Below are positions 36,033 to 45,520 of a stretch of 64,000 nt of DNA, one piece after another. The stretch is taken from assembly GCF_000759025.1 (NCBI RefSeq), contig NZ_JPOS01000003.1, forward strand, positions 1-64,000, read 5' to 3'. The stretch comes from Phaeodactylibacter xiamenensis. GTDB lineage: Bacteria > Bacteroidota > Bacteroidia > Chitinophagales > Saprospiraceae. Made by a program: the position numbers and the translations under genes. The notes under the pieces are model-generated. The model did no database searches and was not told the origin of the DNA. It saw only the letters and a program-made list of their open reading frames with translations. Positions within the stretch are counted from its first letter, which is position 1; the number at the start of each line of letters is the position of its first letter.

Positions 36033-36725
36033 TTATCCCTGAGAAGCGCGGACGATATACTTTTCGATATCGCGGCTTACCGGAGACCCGGGGTATTCTT
36101 CCTTGATGCGCTCGTAGGAAGCCTTGGCATCGGCCATGTTGCCGTTACGCTCGTGCAACATTCCAATCTTCTTCAGGTAATAAGGGGTCAGCACTTCGTT
36201 GTCGCCGGCACTGACTGCCTTTTTGTACTGCTTCATTGCTGCGTCAAAGTCACCCAGTTCGGAGTACGCATCGCCCAGGGCGCCGTGCTTCATAACCGGT
36301 GTCACTTCACCCGCCGGGCTGTAGTCCTTCAGGTAGTCGAGTGCAGCCTCGTACTTGCCCAGGTGCAGGTAAGAAACGCCAGCGTAGTACTTAGCCATAT
36401 TACCGGCATCGGTACCGCCGTAGTTATCGATTACATCGAGGAAGCCCATGTAGCCACCACCAGGATTGGTGAGTGCCAGTGCAAAGGAATCCTGCTCGAA
36501 GCGCTGCTGCGCCCGGAACATCTGCTCCACCGCTTCCTGCTGCTTCGGCTTCTGATAAAAATTCTTATAGGCGAGGAAGCCGCCCACGATGAGAACGAGC
36601 GCCACCAGGCCACCAAAGATATAATTCTGATTGGCGTCCATGAAGCCCTGCGCCTGATCGCGCACCTCCACAATATCTACCAACGTCTCGTCTGACTGCT
36701 TCTGATTTCTTTTTCTTCTTGCCAT
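36033..36725 (-). CDS. Membrane-anchored TPR protein (YfgM-like)
   Basis: This 230-residue protein has a basic cytoplasmic N-terminus (MARRKRNQKQ), a single membrane helix (YIFGGLVALVLIVGGFLAY) at about 35-53 and then tetratricopeptide-type repeats (AKYYAGVSYLHLGKYEAALDYL, HGALGDAYSELGDFDAAMKQYK, KKIGMLHERNGNMADAKASYE). The layout matches YfgM-like chaperone-associated proteins, whose exact role here is unknown. A good promoter is visible directly upstream. Confidence 0.82.
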   Translation of the reverse strand: MARRKRNQKQSDETLVDIVEVRDQAQGFMDANQNYIFGGLVALVLIVGGFLAYKNFYQKPKQQEAVEQMFRAQQRFEQDSFALALTNPGGGYMGFLDVIDNYGGTDAGNMAKYYAGVSYLHLGKYEAALDYLKDYSPAGEVTPVMKHGALGDAYSELGDFDAAMKQYKKAVSAGDNEVLTPYYLKKIGMLHERNGNMADAKASYERIKEEYPGSPVSRDIEKYIVRASQG

Positions 36726-36753
36726 TATAACTTACAGTTTTTGAAAAGCTGGG

Positions 36754-36784
36754 CAAAAATAAGGTAAAGTTTGATAGCGGCAAA
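36754..36784 (-). promoter_or_regulatory. Bacteroidota-type promoter of the TPR-protein gene
   Basis: On the minus strand TTTG (36784-36781) is followed by 19 bases and then TATTTTTG (36761-36754), a full match to the -33/-7 pattern. It lies about 30 bases upstream of the ATG. Confidence 0.65.
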
Positions 36785-36814
36785 TTAATTTCCTTAATTT
36801 CACCCAACGTAATA

Positions 36815-36946
36815 TACCGACGATAAAGTGGTTTGCCATAGCAAACCGACTTGATGTCGGCATTAACGCCGGAAAGTGGCCTGCTTCTGTCCTGACAAGC
36901 TATGCTTCGTCAGTGGCCGATGTCGCAAACCACTTTGTTAAGCGTA
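36815..36946. mobile_element. TA-flanked palindromic element, copy C (132 bp)
   Basis: The left end (taccgacgataaagtgg) has a preceding TA. The right end, read from the other strand, is tacgcttaacaaagtggtt; the TA expected after it is AA. The inner part shares gtggtttgcgacatcgg with copy B. It fills the gap between the TPR promoter and the NUDIX start codon, ending 14 bases before the ATG. Confidence 0.8.
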
Positions 36947-36960
36947 AACAACCCGTTGGC

Positions 36961-37677
36961 ATGGCTTATACTTATGAGTACCCACGGCCGGCCCTGACCG
37001 TGGACTGTGTGATTTTCGGACTGGATGAGAGCCATCAGCTGAAAGTGCTGCTGATACAGCGCAAGAACGACCCGTTTGCCGGGCGCTGGGCCCTGCCGGG
37101 CGGCTTTGTGGATATGGACGAGAGCCTGGAGGCGGCTGCCCTGCGCGAGCTGGAGGAAGAGACCGGCGTCCGGGATGTGTTCATTGAGCAGCTTTTCACC
37201 TTTGGTGCGCCGGAGCGCGACCCCCGGGGCCGGGTGGTCAGCGTGGCTTACTACGCGCTGGTCAACCTGAGCGAGCACCCCGTTGAGGCGGCTTCTGATG
37301 CCCGGCGGGTAGAGTGGTTCCCGGTGCAGGAGCTCCCGCCACTGGCGTTTGACCATGACAAAATCCTGCAGATGGCGACCAACCGCCTGCGGGCCAAGGT
37401 ACGCTATCAGCCCATTGGCTTCGAGCTGCTGCCCGAGCAGTTTACCCTTTCTCAGTTGCAGCAATTGTATGAGACGGTACTGGGCGTGGACGAGCTCAAC
37501 AAGCGCAACTTCCGCACCCGCATTCTCAAAATGGGCGTGCTGCGCGAAGTGGGCAAACAGGAAAACGTGGCCCACCGCCCTGCCAAGTTGTATAGTTTTG
37601 ACAAGGAAGCCTACGAGCAACTCTTCCGGGAGCGGTACGACGACTTACTCCGCCGGGGAGTAGACTTCGAAATATAA
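36961..37677 (+). CDS. NUDIX hydrolase with NrtR-like winged helix
   Basis: This 238-residue protein has an N-terminal Nudix domain whose box spans [20 protein letters not shown] and following residues (about 47-69, with the R-E-x-x-E-E core). Its C-terminal winged-helix domain includes [19 protein letters not shown]. This is the layout of NrtR-type regulators, in which a nudix sensor for ADP-ribose-like molecules controls DNA binding. The frame is open from 36913, but that part comes from the mobile element, and the ATG at 36961 fits the family. Its promoter must lie within or beyond the element. Confidence 0.88.
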   Translation: MAYTYEYPRPALTVDCVIFGLDESHQLKVLLIQRKNDPFAGRWALPGGFVDMDESLEAAALRELEEETGVRDVFIEQLFTFGAPERDPRGRVVSVAYYALVNLSEHPVEAASDARRVEWFPVQELPPLAFDHDKILQMATNRLRAKVRYQPIGFELLPEQFTLSQLQQLYETVLGVDELNKRNFRTRILKMGVLREVGKQENVAHRPAKLYSFDKEAYEQLFRERYDDLLRRGVDFEI

Positions 37678-37701
37678 ATTGATTCAGCCGAACTGCCTGC
37701 T

Positions 37702-38886
37702 ATGCCTGCCGCACGTTTCTTCACCGGTACTTCTACCATGATTTTGCTCAGTAGCCTTTTGCTTTTGCCAGGTTGCAAGGAGGACCCGCCACCTGCGGAA
37801 AAGCCCGCTCAGGATTCGACAGCAACCTTGCCCGGCCGGGCAGAGGACTTTGACAAAGCAGAACAGCCCTGGGGCTTTATTGGGCGAAACGGGCGTTTCC
37901 GCATCCCGCCCCGCTTTGACGAAGTACGGGCTTTTTCAGAAGGGCTGGCGGCGGTACGCCTCGGCGGATACTGGGGCTATATTGATCTGGAAGGGCGAAT
38001 GGCCATTGAACCGCAGTTTCAGGCTGCTTTCCCTTTTCGGGAAGGCCTGGCACGGGTGCTGACCTACCCCGACAGCAAAATGGGCTTCATCAACCGGAGT
38101 GGCGAATGGGTGATCGATCAGGCCTACGATCAGCTGAATGACTTTGAAGAAGGGCGGGCCAGGGTGCGCGTTGGAGCACAATATGGTTATCTTAATGGTC
38201 AAGGCGCCCTTATCATTGAACCGACCTTTGATCGGGCTTCTGATTTTCAGAATGGCACAGCCGCAGTGAGGTCTGGAGGCAAATACGGACTTATTGATAC
38301 CTTGGGGCAATGGATGATACCCGCCGCTTACGCGAAAACGGACCCCATGTCAAACCGGCGCATACGGGCACGGCAGGAGGGGTATTATGGCTTCCTGCGC
38401 CCGGATGGCAGCACAGCCGTCCCTTTTGAATGGCTGGATGCCCGGGACTTTGCGAATGACCGGGCGGTAGTCAGCCGGGATAGCCTGTACCAACTCATTG
38501 ACCCCAACGGGCAGCTCATCACAGCCACCGCTTACCAGCAGCTCTGGTACGTAGGTGAAAGCTTCTGGGCCTTTGAGCAGGAAGGGCGTTACGGCTTCCT
38601 AGATCGTAACGGCGAGGAGATCGTGCCGGCACAGTTTGACCAGCTGATGTCCTTTAGCGAAGGGCTCATCCCCTACCGGATGGGGCGGCGCTGGGGGTAC
38701 CTGCATCAGGACGGGCGGGTCATTACCCCCCCTGAGTTCTTTCTGGCCTGGGGCTTTTCGGAGGGGCTGGCACGGGTCGCCACCCGCAACGGCATGGCCT
38801 TCATCGACACGACCGGAGCGATTGCGATCCCCACCAACTTTCAGGATGTAAGAGATTTCTCCGAGGGGCTGGCACCGGGACGATAA
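37702..38886 (+). CDS. WG-repeat lipoprotein
   Basis: This 394-residue protein has a signal and lipobox (SSLLLLPGC) and then about eight WG/KWG-type repeats: WGFIGRNGRFRIPPRFDEVRAF, YWGYIDLEGRMAIEPQF, MGFINRSGEWVIDQAYD, YGYLNGQGALIIEPTFD and so on. Such repeats form beta-structured surface or periplasmic binding proteins of unknown ligand. The gene starts 24 bp after the NUDIX gene and ends 29 bp before purE, so it may be transcribed with either. Confidence 0.88.
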   Translation: MPAARFFTGTSTMILLSSLLLLPGCKEDPPPAEKPAQDSTATLPGRAEDFDKAEQPWGFIGRNGRFRIPPRFDEVRAFSEGLAAVRLGGYWGYIDLEGRMAIEPQFQAAFPFREGLARVLTYPDSKMGFINRSGEWVIDQAYDQLNDFEEGRARVRVGAQYGYLNGQGALIIEPTFDRASDFQNGTAAVRSGGKYGLIDTLGQWMIPAAYAKTDPMSNRRIRARQEGYYGFLRPDGSTAVPFEWLDARDFANDRAVVSRDSLYQLIDPNGQLITATAYQQLWYVGESFWAFEQEGRYGFLDRNGEEIVPAQFDQLMSFSEGLIPYRMGRRWGYLHQDGRVITPPEFFLAWGFSEGLARVATRNGMAFIDTTGAIAIPTNFQDVRDFSEGLAPGR

Positions 38887-38915
38887 TTTTGACAGGAAAA
38901 AACAAAACCAAAGAT

Positions 38916-39419
38916 ATGATTAGCATTATTATGGGATCAGACTCCGACTTGCCCGTTATGCGGCAGGCCGCCGATGTGCTAAAGGAACTGGACATCCCCT
39001 TTGAAGTTACCATCGTTTCGGCCCACCGGACGCCGGAGCGGATGTTTGAGTTTGCCAAACAGGCCCACGGCAGGGGCATCAAAGTCATTATTGCCGGAGC
39101 TGGTGGGGCAGCCCACTTGCCCGGGATGGTCGCCTCCCTGTCGCCACTACCCGTGATTGGCGTACCGGTGAAATCCTCCAATTCTATTGACGGTTGGGAC
39201 TCAGTCCTGTCCATCCTGCAAATGCCCAATGGCGTGCCAGTAGCTACGGTAGCCCTCAATGCTGCTAAGAATGCGGGCATACTCGCGGCTCAGATCATCG
39301 GTGCGCAGGATGAGACGGTGCTGGGGCGTATTTTGGCCTACAAGCAGGACCTCGCTGAAGGGGTCAAGGTGAAGTATACCAAACTGGAAGCGGAGAGGTA
39401 TGAGGATTACCGGAAATGA
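38916..39419 (+). CDS. purE: N5-carboxyaminoimidazole ribonucleotide mutase
   Basis: This 167-residue protein is PurE, which shifts the carboxyl group of N5-CAIR to form CAIR in purine synthesis. It shows SIIMGSDSDLPVM, SAHRTPERM (active-site His), GAGGAAHLPGM, GVPVKSS and MPNGVPVATVALN. The frame opens at a TTG (38889), but the ATG at 38916 gives the normal start MISIIMGSDSD. The gene is followed by two strong hairpins. Confidence 0.96.
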   Translation: MISIIMGSDSDLPVMRQAADVLKELDIPFEVTIVSAHRTPERMFEFAKQAHGRGIKVIIAGAGGAAHLPGMVASLSPLPVIGVPVKSSNSIDGWDSVLSILQMPNGVPVATVALNAAKNAGILAAQIIGAQDETVLGRILAYKQDLAEGVKVKYTKLEAERYEDYRK

Positions 39420-39988
39420 GTTGGGCTGGAAGATAGGCTTCATTCTTTGGAGTCCGGTGGCGGCTTTGGAGCCGCGACCGGACTACCCAAGGCTCAGGCC
39501 GCGATTCCACAATCGCCGCCTGAGTATACTTCGAGCAGATAGCTTTTTATTTGTACAAAATTCTTCCCCGAAGACAAAGTATACCAAAGCCCCCTGTCGG
39601 GTCCCAGTCTTTACTGGAATCCGATAGGTTCCCCAAAGTAAAGCTGGGGCAGAGCTCCTGGCAAGGCCCTGGATTAAGCTCTACACCAGCAAGGCTTGGA
39701 AGAGCTCGGGCAGCGCACCAAGCGAGCACCTTGCTTAGCAGATTGCATTTGCCAGGCAAAAGCCCCCCCGGCGAAAGTAGTGCGCCGGGGGATGCTTCAA
39801 CCTACCGTAAGATAACCAATTTTTGGGTCGCCAAACGATGATTGGACAGGTGAAGGGGCGAGGGGCATAAGCGGCAAGCGTAAAAAAAACAGCCTCGACT
39901 AGGCTACAGAAAGCATGATCCGTTGGTTTCCCACAGATATATAGTGGCATGGTTACTGTTCCATTCAAGGTATGCAGCTATGCAGTGA
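39420..39988. other. Intergenic region with hairpins, a repeat fragment and a sorting-domain remnant
   Basis: After purE come two hairpins (39451-39484 and 39493-39524). Around 39592-39700 is a partial copy of the intergenic repeat at 45220-45520 (ctgtcgggtccc..., aaagctggggcagag). At 39797-39850 the minus strand encodes HLSNHRLATQKLVILR before a stop, almost the same as the end of the T9SS protein at 49676, so this is the last scrap of a deleted secreted-protein gene. Confidence 0.75.
39451..39524. terminator. Two adjacent long hairpins after purE
   Basis: The first hairpin pairs agtccggtggcggct with its complement with one mismatch and a 4-base loop. The second pairs ctcaggccgcgatt with its complement, also with one mismatch. 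Neither is followed by a clear T run, so termination or mRNA protection are both possible. Confidence 0.6.
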
Positions 39989-42367
39989 TCACCAGCTCCT
40001 CACCCACGAGACTGCAGGCAATACCGGAAAAAGCCCAAATTGGTAAAGCTGTCTTTCCCCTCTCTCATTTTCATCAAAATAAATATAGTACGGATTGATC
40101 CGGTTATAAGAGTTATACAGCCCAACTATCCATTTCCGTATGCCTTTTTTCATTGTTTTCTCTACCTGCCAGCTTAAATCAAGGCGATGGTAATCTGGCA
40201 TTCTAAAGCTATTCCGGCTCCCGTAGTAATGGGCTTCGTGATAATCTTCCGATAAATGAAAACCGCTGCCGGGACTACTCCCAAAACCCAGCGTAAGAAT
40301 ATCAAAGCCCCCCTGGGCCAACGAAAGGGCATCGCCTGAGTGATAGACCCATAGAAAAGAGAGCCTTTGGTTGTCTCTGGGCTTGAAGGAAATGCTGAGT
40401 GCTAAATCATGCCTTCGATCGTAACGATAAGGAAAGGAAAGGCCATTGTTGAGTTGTGGAAATGTCCGCTGGTGCCTTGATAGCGTATAGGAAATCATTA
40501 AATCCCATTTAGTCCAATGCTTTTTAATGAAAGACTCCAATCCATAACTTACTCCCTTACCTTCGGCAACAATTTTGGATTCCCAGTCTGTAGCCCCTCT
40601 AAAGAAAGAAGTTCCCTCCTGAAAGGCAATTAAGTTGGTGAGTGTTTTGTAATAAGCTTCCAGCTGTATTTCCCAACCCTTATGGTAAAACCCTGTTCCT
40701 GCAGCATACAGCCATGATTGCTCTACAGGTGCAACCGAGGATGCGGGCACCCAAATGTCTACGGGCAACCCACCACCACTATTAGAAAGCAGGTGCAGGG
40801 GTTGTACCATTTGGCTTATCGAAAGGCTGTGTTTCCAAGTGGGAGATGGTTGGTAATTTAGCAGCAATCGAGGTTGGACGGAAAGGAACTGATAGCTTTC
40901 CCTGAGGACGTCGGAAACAAACCAATTGGCATGCACCCCAACATTGGCAGACCAGTTCCGGGGCAACTGGATATTGGCTTCTGTATAAAAACTCAGCTCG
41001 TGATTAACCGTATTGCTAACCGAAACAGAGGTATCAACACTATTGCCTTCTATACTCCCCTTGAAGCGCTCTATGCTGGGTTGGAAGTTGTGCCTGGTAG
41101 CCCTTATTCCGGAAACTACGTTTACTTGGTTGCTTAAGGAAAAGTCTGCACTGGAATGAAAAATAAAATCAACGATTTTCGATTGGAATTGATTGATTTC
41201 GTTTGTCTTGTCTCCAGTTACTATTTCTTTACGTTCAAATTCCGATCGGGTACCATAACCAAATGACGTGAAGGACACAGCGTTACTCCATACCCATCTT
41301 TTGCGCAGATGGCGCCACCTTAAACCAGCCAGTTGGTTTCCCCACCTGATCCTGGTGGTCTCTCTGGAGGTATACTGTGGGTTGCTTCCCCTGAATTTGA
41401 GCCGAATGTTGTCTCCACCGCCGTAGTAAGAGAAGTATAACTGATTGTTATTATCCAGTTTATGCTTTATTTTGAGATTAGCATCTAAAATGCCGTAACT
41501 CACCCTTTCATCCTGGCTATTAATGATGAGTTGAGCACTACTGTAAAGTAAATCTAAAAAGCTGCGCCGTGCAGAAAAGTGAAAGCTCGTCTTTTCCTTT
41601 CTGAGGGGCCCTTCTATAAAGAGCCTTGAAAAGAGTAAGCCCAGGCCTATTTCTTTTTTAACTTCCTTATGGTTGCCATCTTTCATTTGTATGTCAACCA
41701 CCCCGGAAACACGCCCTCCGTAGCGAGCAGGAAAGCCTCCTTTATACACTTTCAGCTGTTGGATAGACCGGGGCTCAAAAACAGATAAAAACCCGCCCAG
41801 GTGTGCAGGGAAATAAATAGGAATGTCATCAAGGAGAATAATATTTTGGTCTGGTGTGCCCCCTCTTACATACAAAAGGCTGGTCCCCTCCTTGCCTCCT
41901 GAAATTCCAGGCAGAACCTGTAGTGCTCTTAGTACATCGGCTTCTCCAAACAAGGTAGGAATACGTTCTATTTCGGAAGGGCTAAGGGTGGCCATACCTA
42001 ATTCAAGCTGATTCCGTGTTGAGTGGGACGTTACTTCAACGGTCTGTAAGGACACTCCTGCACGGAGGCCTATATTCAAAACGGTATCCTTTGTAGCTTC
42101 TAACCCCAGGGATGCTGTTTCGTAACCAACGTACTGGACTTGCAAAACGAGTGTGTCCCTGGCAGGCAGGAAAAAGTTGAAATAACCTTTAGAATTGGTC
42201 ACTTCAACGAGTGTTTTATCTTGATTGCTTACCAGTGCGCCAATAAGGGATTCCCCGCTACCTGAGTCTGTCACGATTCCTGATATATGGATCGTTTGGG
42301 CAAATGCCAAGCAGGCTGCAAAAATAAATATTAGTGCAATGAATAAGCGGAAAATACTTGTTTTCAT
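39989..42367 (-). CDS. TonB-dependent receptor with carboxypeptidase-regulatory-like N-terminus
   Basis: This 792-residue outer-membrane protein has a signal peptide (AACLAFAQ) and a CarboxypepD-reg-like domain at about 27-110 (ISGIVTDSGSGESLIGALVS). A TonB plug follows at about 120-230 (GEADVLRALQVLPGI, LYVRGGTPDQNIILLDDIPIY, GGFPARYGGRVSGVVDI), then a 22-strand-type barrel. Its start overlaps the end of the DUF4249 lipoprotein gene by 4 bp. This pairing is frequent in Bacteroidota and suggests a two-part uptake complex whose ligand is unknown. Confidence 0.92.
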   Translation of the reverse strand: MKTSIFRLFIALIFIFAACLAFAQTIHISGIVTDSGSGESLIGALVSNQDKTLVEVTNSKGYFNFFLPARDTLVLQVQYVGYETASLGLEATKDTVLNIGLRAGVSLQTVEVTSHSTRNQLELGMATLSPSEIERIPTLFGEADVLRALQVLPGISGGKEGTSLLYVRGGTPDQNIILLDDIPIYFPAHLGGFLSVFEPRSIQQLKVYKGGFPARYGGRVSGVVDIQMKDGNHKEVKKEIGLGLLFSRLFIEGPLRKEKTSFHFSARRSFLDLLYSSAQLIINSQDERVSYGILDANLKIKHKLDNNNQLYFSYYGGGDNIRLKFRGSNPQYTSRETTRIRWGNQLAGLRWRHLRKRWVWSNAVSFTSFGYGTRSEFERKEIVTGDKTNEINQFQSKIVDFIFHSSADFSLSNQVNVVSGIRATRHNFQPSIERFKGSIEGNSVDTSVSVSNTVNHELSFYTEANIQLPRNWSANVGVHANWFVSDVLRESYQFLSVQPRLLLNYQPSPTWKHSLSISQMVQPLHLLSNSGGGLPVDIWVPASSVAPVEQSWLYAAGTGFYHKGWEIQLEAYYKTLTNLIAFQEGTSFFRGATDWESKIVAEGKGVSYGLESFIKKHWTKWDLMISYTLSRHQRTFPQLNNGLSFPYRYDRRHDLALSISFKPRDNQRLSFLWVYHSGDALSLAQGGFDILTLGFGSSPGSGFHLSEDYHEAHYYGSRNSFRMPDYHRLDLSWQVEKTMKKGIRKWIVGLYNSYNRINPYYIYFDENERGERQLYQFGLFPVLPAVSWVRSW

Positions 42368-43308
42368 TGTTCATGTATTGGAAAAATGCCTTCGTGGTAG
42401 CCAGCGAAAATGCCAAAACCATTAGATACATTTGAAAATAAAGTAAAAGGCTCCGCACCAAATAACAATTGCAGTTCATTGTCAAACTGATTATCCGTCG
42501 ATTGATTGTGCCGATGTCTGAACCACGATTTTCGAAAGCGGTAATAATCTTCGCTGACCGTACGGAAAATGAGATAGTATTCGGACTGGTTATTACGGTA
42601 TTTGCCTTTAATCCAGCGATTACCGCTAACCGAACTATGTTCAAATCTCAATTGCATTTCATAAGGCCCTCCATTTATCAGCTCATCGCTAAATACAAAG
42701 GAAGATGGGGCGTATACTAAATCCCCTTCTCTATTTAAGACAGCATCAGGAATGGCTATGTCATGCAAATAGCTTAGATAAGTGGAGTCTTTCAATTCAT
42801 CATAGAAAGGATGTAAAATCACGAATTCGTAGTAATTCTTCTCGCTATCGGGATCGAAAAAATGCAGATTAATATCTATGTATTCGTTTCCATCTGCACT
42901 TTCCACAAAAAAGTACGTTGCGTGATCAATTTCTACTTTTGCAGGAGGCAATATGGCAGAAGCCTGAACTTCATGGTAATCCGTTTTTACTAAAAGCTGG
43001 TATAGCTCGCCGGAAACCAGGTTGGAACCGGTGTACCGATAACGGCCACTACCCTGATAGGACAAGGTATCCATAAGTTGATGCTGGTGCCATAATTCAA
43101 TTATAGCATCCTCTTCAGGAATAGCTTCGGGTTGCAGAATAGATCGAAATTTGGTCAAATATGCTTCAAAATTATCAGAAGTGAAGAAACAAGACAGAAT
43201 CAACTCCTGCGCGTTCTCTTCATCAAGGGGCAGATCAAGTGGTTTGGTGCAGCTCATCAGTATGGAGCCCGCTAAAAAAATGGGGAAAACGCCCTTTTGT
43301 ATAGACAT
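42364..43308 (-). CDS. DUF4249 lipoprotein, partner of the TonB receptor
   Basis: This 314-residue protein has a lipoprotein signal (GSILMSC, Cys20) and the DUF4249 layout: QELILSCFFTSDN near the start, a beta-rich module (AIIELWHQHQLMDTLSYQGSGRY), ASAILPPAKVEID and a late GNRWIKGKYRNNQSEYYLIF. It sits upstream of, and overlapping with, the TonB receptor gene on the same strand. DUF4249 proteins are thought to be surface lipoproteins working with the receptor. Confidence 0.88.
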   Translation of the reverse strand: MSIQKGVFPIFLAGSILMSCTKPLDLPLDEENAQELILSCFFTSDNFEAYLTKFRSILQPEAIPEEDAIIELWHQHQLMDTLSYQGSGRYRYTGSNLVSGELYQLLVKTDYHEVQASAILPPAKVEIDHATYFFVESADGNEYIDINLHFFDPDSEKNYYEFVILHPFYDELKDSTYLSYLHDIAIPDAVLNREGDLVYAPSSFVFSDELINGGPYEMQLRFEHSSVSGNRWIKGKYRNNQSEYYLIFRTVSEDYYRFRKSWFRHRHNQSTDNQFDNELQLLFGAEPFTLFSNVSNGFGIFAGYHEGIFPIHEQ

Positions 43309-43383
43309 TTTATCACAGTGTTTCAGTTACTCAGGTAGCAGAGTACTTTTGCTTGAAATAATTTAATCGATCGGGTAAAAAGA

Positions 43384-43425
43384 AAACCGGCAGAAGCGCA
43401 GGAAATTGCTTCCGCCGGTTTTTTT
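43384..43425. terminator. Bidirectional-looking terminator
   Basis: The stem is formed by aaaaccggcagaagc and gcttccgccggttttt around a short loop, with a T run on the plus strand and A/T-rich flank on the other. It ends the gene at 43449-44684 (minus strand) and lies upstream of the DUF4249 gene. Confidence 0.75.
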
Positions 43426-43448
43426 AATTTTTAGTCAGGTTTTCAGGA

Positions 43449-44684
43449 TCAACCATCCGTCAACTGATAAGTCGTTACAGGGTTAGAATAGCTTTCAACT
43501 AACTTGCCATCAATGGATATATTGTATACATCCAAACATGACCCCCAACATTTGCTGGCGTTATAAGGCGGGTAGCTATTTGGGGGAGGCGGCCACTGAC
43601 CATCAGAATGGGGGTGAAGTTTCACTGCAGTATCATTATTCCCTGAATACCGACGGTTCGACATAGGTGTGTTCGTTACGCCTATAGGTACACTAAATCC
43701 TGTTAGCGGGAACGTAAAATTTTGAAAAGAAGGAGGTGCTCCAGGGTCATTTGTACAGTACCAAAAATTACCGTTTCCACTCCAAGTACCATCCCACCGG
43801 AACCAAGGCTTATAAGAGTTTCTGTATTTCCACTTTCCCCATCTTTTGCGCTGAGCCTCATTATGCAGGTAGTACTTTACAATCATAAAACAATTATCAC
43901 AATTATCAGATGTACTTGAGTAACCATGCCTTTCAAACCTAGCTCTCCTTTTGTTTCCGGTAGAATTCCATCCCTTATTCAGGTTTCCATCCCAACTACA
44001 ATTATCACGATTTATTGTTTTGATGGTAAAAGTAACAATGCCGAGGTCATGGTCTGTTGTCGATGCTTCATTTAAAATAGCCCTTTCACTAATCGTACAA
44101 CTTGCACAAAACTTAATTTGACTAGATGTATACTGCCATAGTGTATCTGCTACCATTACAAACCCTTCGGCGTTGATCAGAGGAGCTGCTGTTCCATCTA
44201 CTACACTAAGGTGGTAAATGTGCGCTTCCCGGGAATCTTCTTCAACAGTGATCAAATTATTTTCGACTGCCTCTCTATACAATTGGCTTTTTGGTTCTTC
44301 AAGATTTAGTGCATAAATTTCATCATCCGACAAATGTGAATAAGGCGCGTAAAACTCTTCTGTTAATTCTTCTTCTGCTGAAATAATATCTTTGAGAATA
44401 CTTCTTTGAGAATAAAACCCAAATCTATTCTCAAAATCTTTAACTTCCTCAAACGACATCAAGAGGATTTCTTCATTGGTTGTACTAAAGTGATCCCATG
44501 ACTTGAACTGCAGAATACCATCTGTTGATTCTAAGTCAGAATCCCAATTTTCATAATAGTTAGAAATTGAGTTGATGTACGTAGTTTGAGGACCGCTTAA
44601 ATCCGCTTCGGAAATAGAATCTTTCTTACAGCTGAAGAGAAATAGTGCTGTAGCAACAATGCCAAGTAAAATTGGTGTTTTCAT
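43449..44684 (-). CDS. Hypothetical lipoprotein
   Basis: This 411-residue protein starts with a lipoprotein signal (VATALFLFSC, Cys19, then KKDS). The first 150 residues are helical and acidic, with some likeness to Bacteroidota DUF4848-type lipoproteins, and the rest is rich in Trp, Tyr, Asn and Gly (GNLNKGWNSTGNKRRARFERHG, WRKYRNS-like). The family is not recognised with certainty. It stands alone, bounded by a terminator downstream and a long non-coding region upstream. Confidence 0.6.
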   Translation of the reverse strand: MKTPILLGIVATALFLFSCKKDSISEADLSGPQTTYINSISNYYENWDSDLESTDGILQFKSWDHFSTTNEEILLMSFEEVKDFENRFGFYSQRSILKDIISAEEELTEEFYAPYSHLSDDEIYALNLEEPKSQLYREAVENNLITVEEDSREAHIYHLSVVDGTAAPLINAEGFVMVADTLWQYTSSQIKFCASCTISERAILNEASTTDHDLGIVTFTIKTINRDNCSWDGNLNKGWNSTGNKRRARFERHGYSSTSDNCDNCFMIVKYYLHNEAQRKRWGKWKYRNSYKPWFRWDGTWSGNGNFWYCTNDPGAPPSFQNFTFPLTGFSVPIGVTNTPMSNRRYSGNNDTAVKLHPHSDGQWPPPPNSYPPYNASKCWGSCLDVYNISIDGKLVESYSNPVTTYQLTDG

Positions 44685-45517
44685 AAAACAGTATTTAAAG
44701 ATGTTATAAAATCATGCAATATATAGGTGGTGTACAGATACAACCCGCCCAAGCTTAGCCACATAAAGCAGCAAATAACCTCCTAATACTTACTCACCTT
44801 TTCCAAATTCTTAACCTTGCTTTTATTTGGGACTGCTACAGACCAACCTCTGCTAACGTTGTTTTTTTGACATTTTATGCATTGTTTTCCCTCGCCACGC
44901 CGAATCATCAATTAAGAATCAGCCCAACTGAAAGGTAAAATATCCTCCGCTCCCCCACTAGCCAAATAGAGATTCCTGTACCTGCGATTAGGTAATCCTG
45001 TTTCATTTGAAGGATCAAGCGTTCATCAGACATAGCATGCTATGCTGACAAAAGAAGCCGTATCTTTTCCAAATTTTCTGTCTAAATAAAATTGTGCTAT
45101 TGTCTGAGCGAAAATATCTTGTTTGTACAGGAGGCAGAAATATTAGATGCCTCCTCGTTTATGTATAAAATCAATTCTTTTCAGGAGTCGATCTTATTAA
45201 TTAGGTGTAAATTTACCCCCCCCCCCAGCGATATTTCCAAATTTTTGTGCGTCTTTTTCAAAAAAAACATTGTAGGAAGCACAAAGCTTGGTGATTCAGG
45301 GACGTAAGGCGCAATGGGTTCTCTGTGACCGTGCAGAAGGTGCGGGGCTACTGAGTACGGCTTGGAGAAGCGGCTGGTTAATATTTTGCAGGTAGACTAC
45401 CTCTGGGCAAGGGCTCCTGTCGGGTCCCGGGTTTTACCGGGATCCGGCAGGTTTCCCGATATAAAGCTGGGGCAGAGTACACGGGTAGGCCTTGGATTAA
45501 GCGCTACGCCAGCAGTA
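44685..45517. other. Long intergenic region, non-coding
   Basis: No gene is supported in these 833 bp. Promoter signals for the minus-strand lipoprotein gene are presumably near 44690-44760. The part from about 45220 on is the repeat described separately, including an 11-base C run at 45226-45236. Confidence 0.6.
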
Positions 45518-45520
45518 TCA
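45220..45520 (-). repeat. ~300-bp intergenic repeat, copy 1
   Basis: This block is about 75-80 percent alike by eye to 51883-52186 across its whole length: aatttaccccc, atatttccaaattttt, cattgtaggaagcacaaagc, ttggtgattcagggacg, tctgggcaagggctcctgtc and aaagctggggcagag. Each copy stops exactly at the stop codon of a minus-strand gene. It contains a strong hairpin formed by ggtcccgggtttt and accgggatcc. A partial third copy lies near 39592-39700. Confidence 0.85.
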
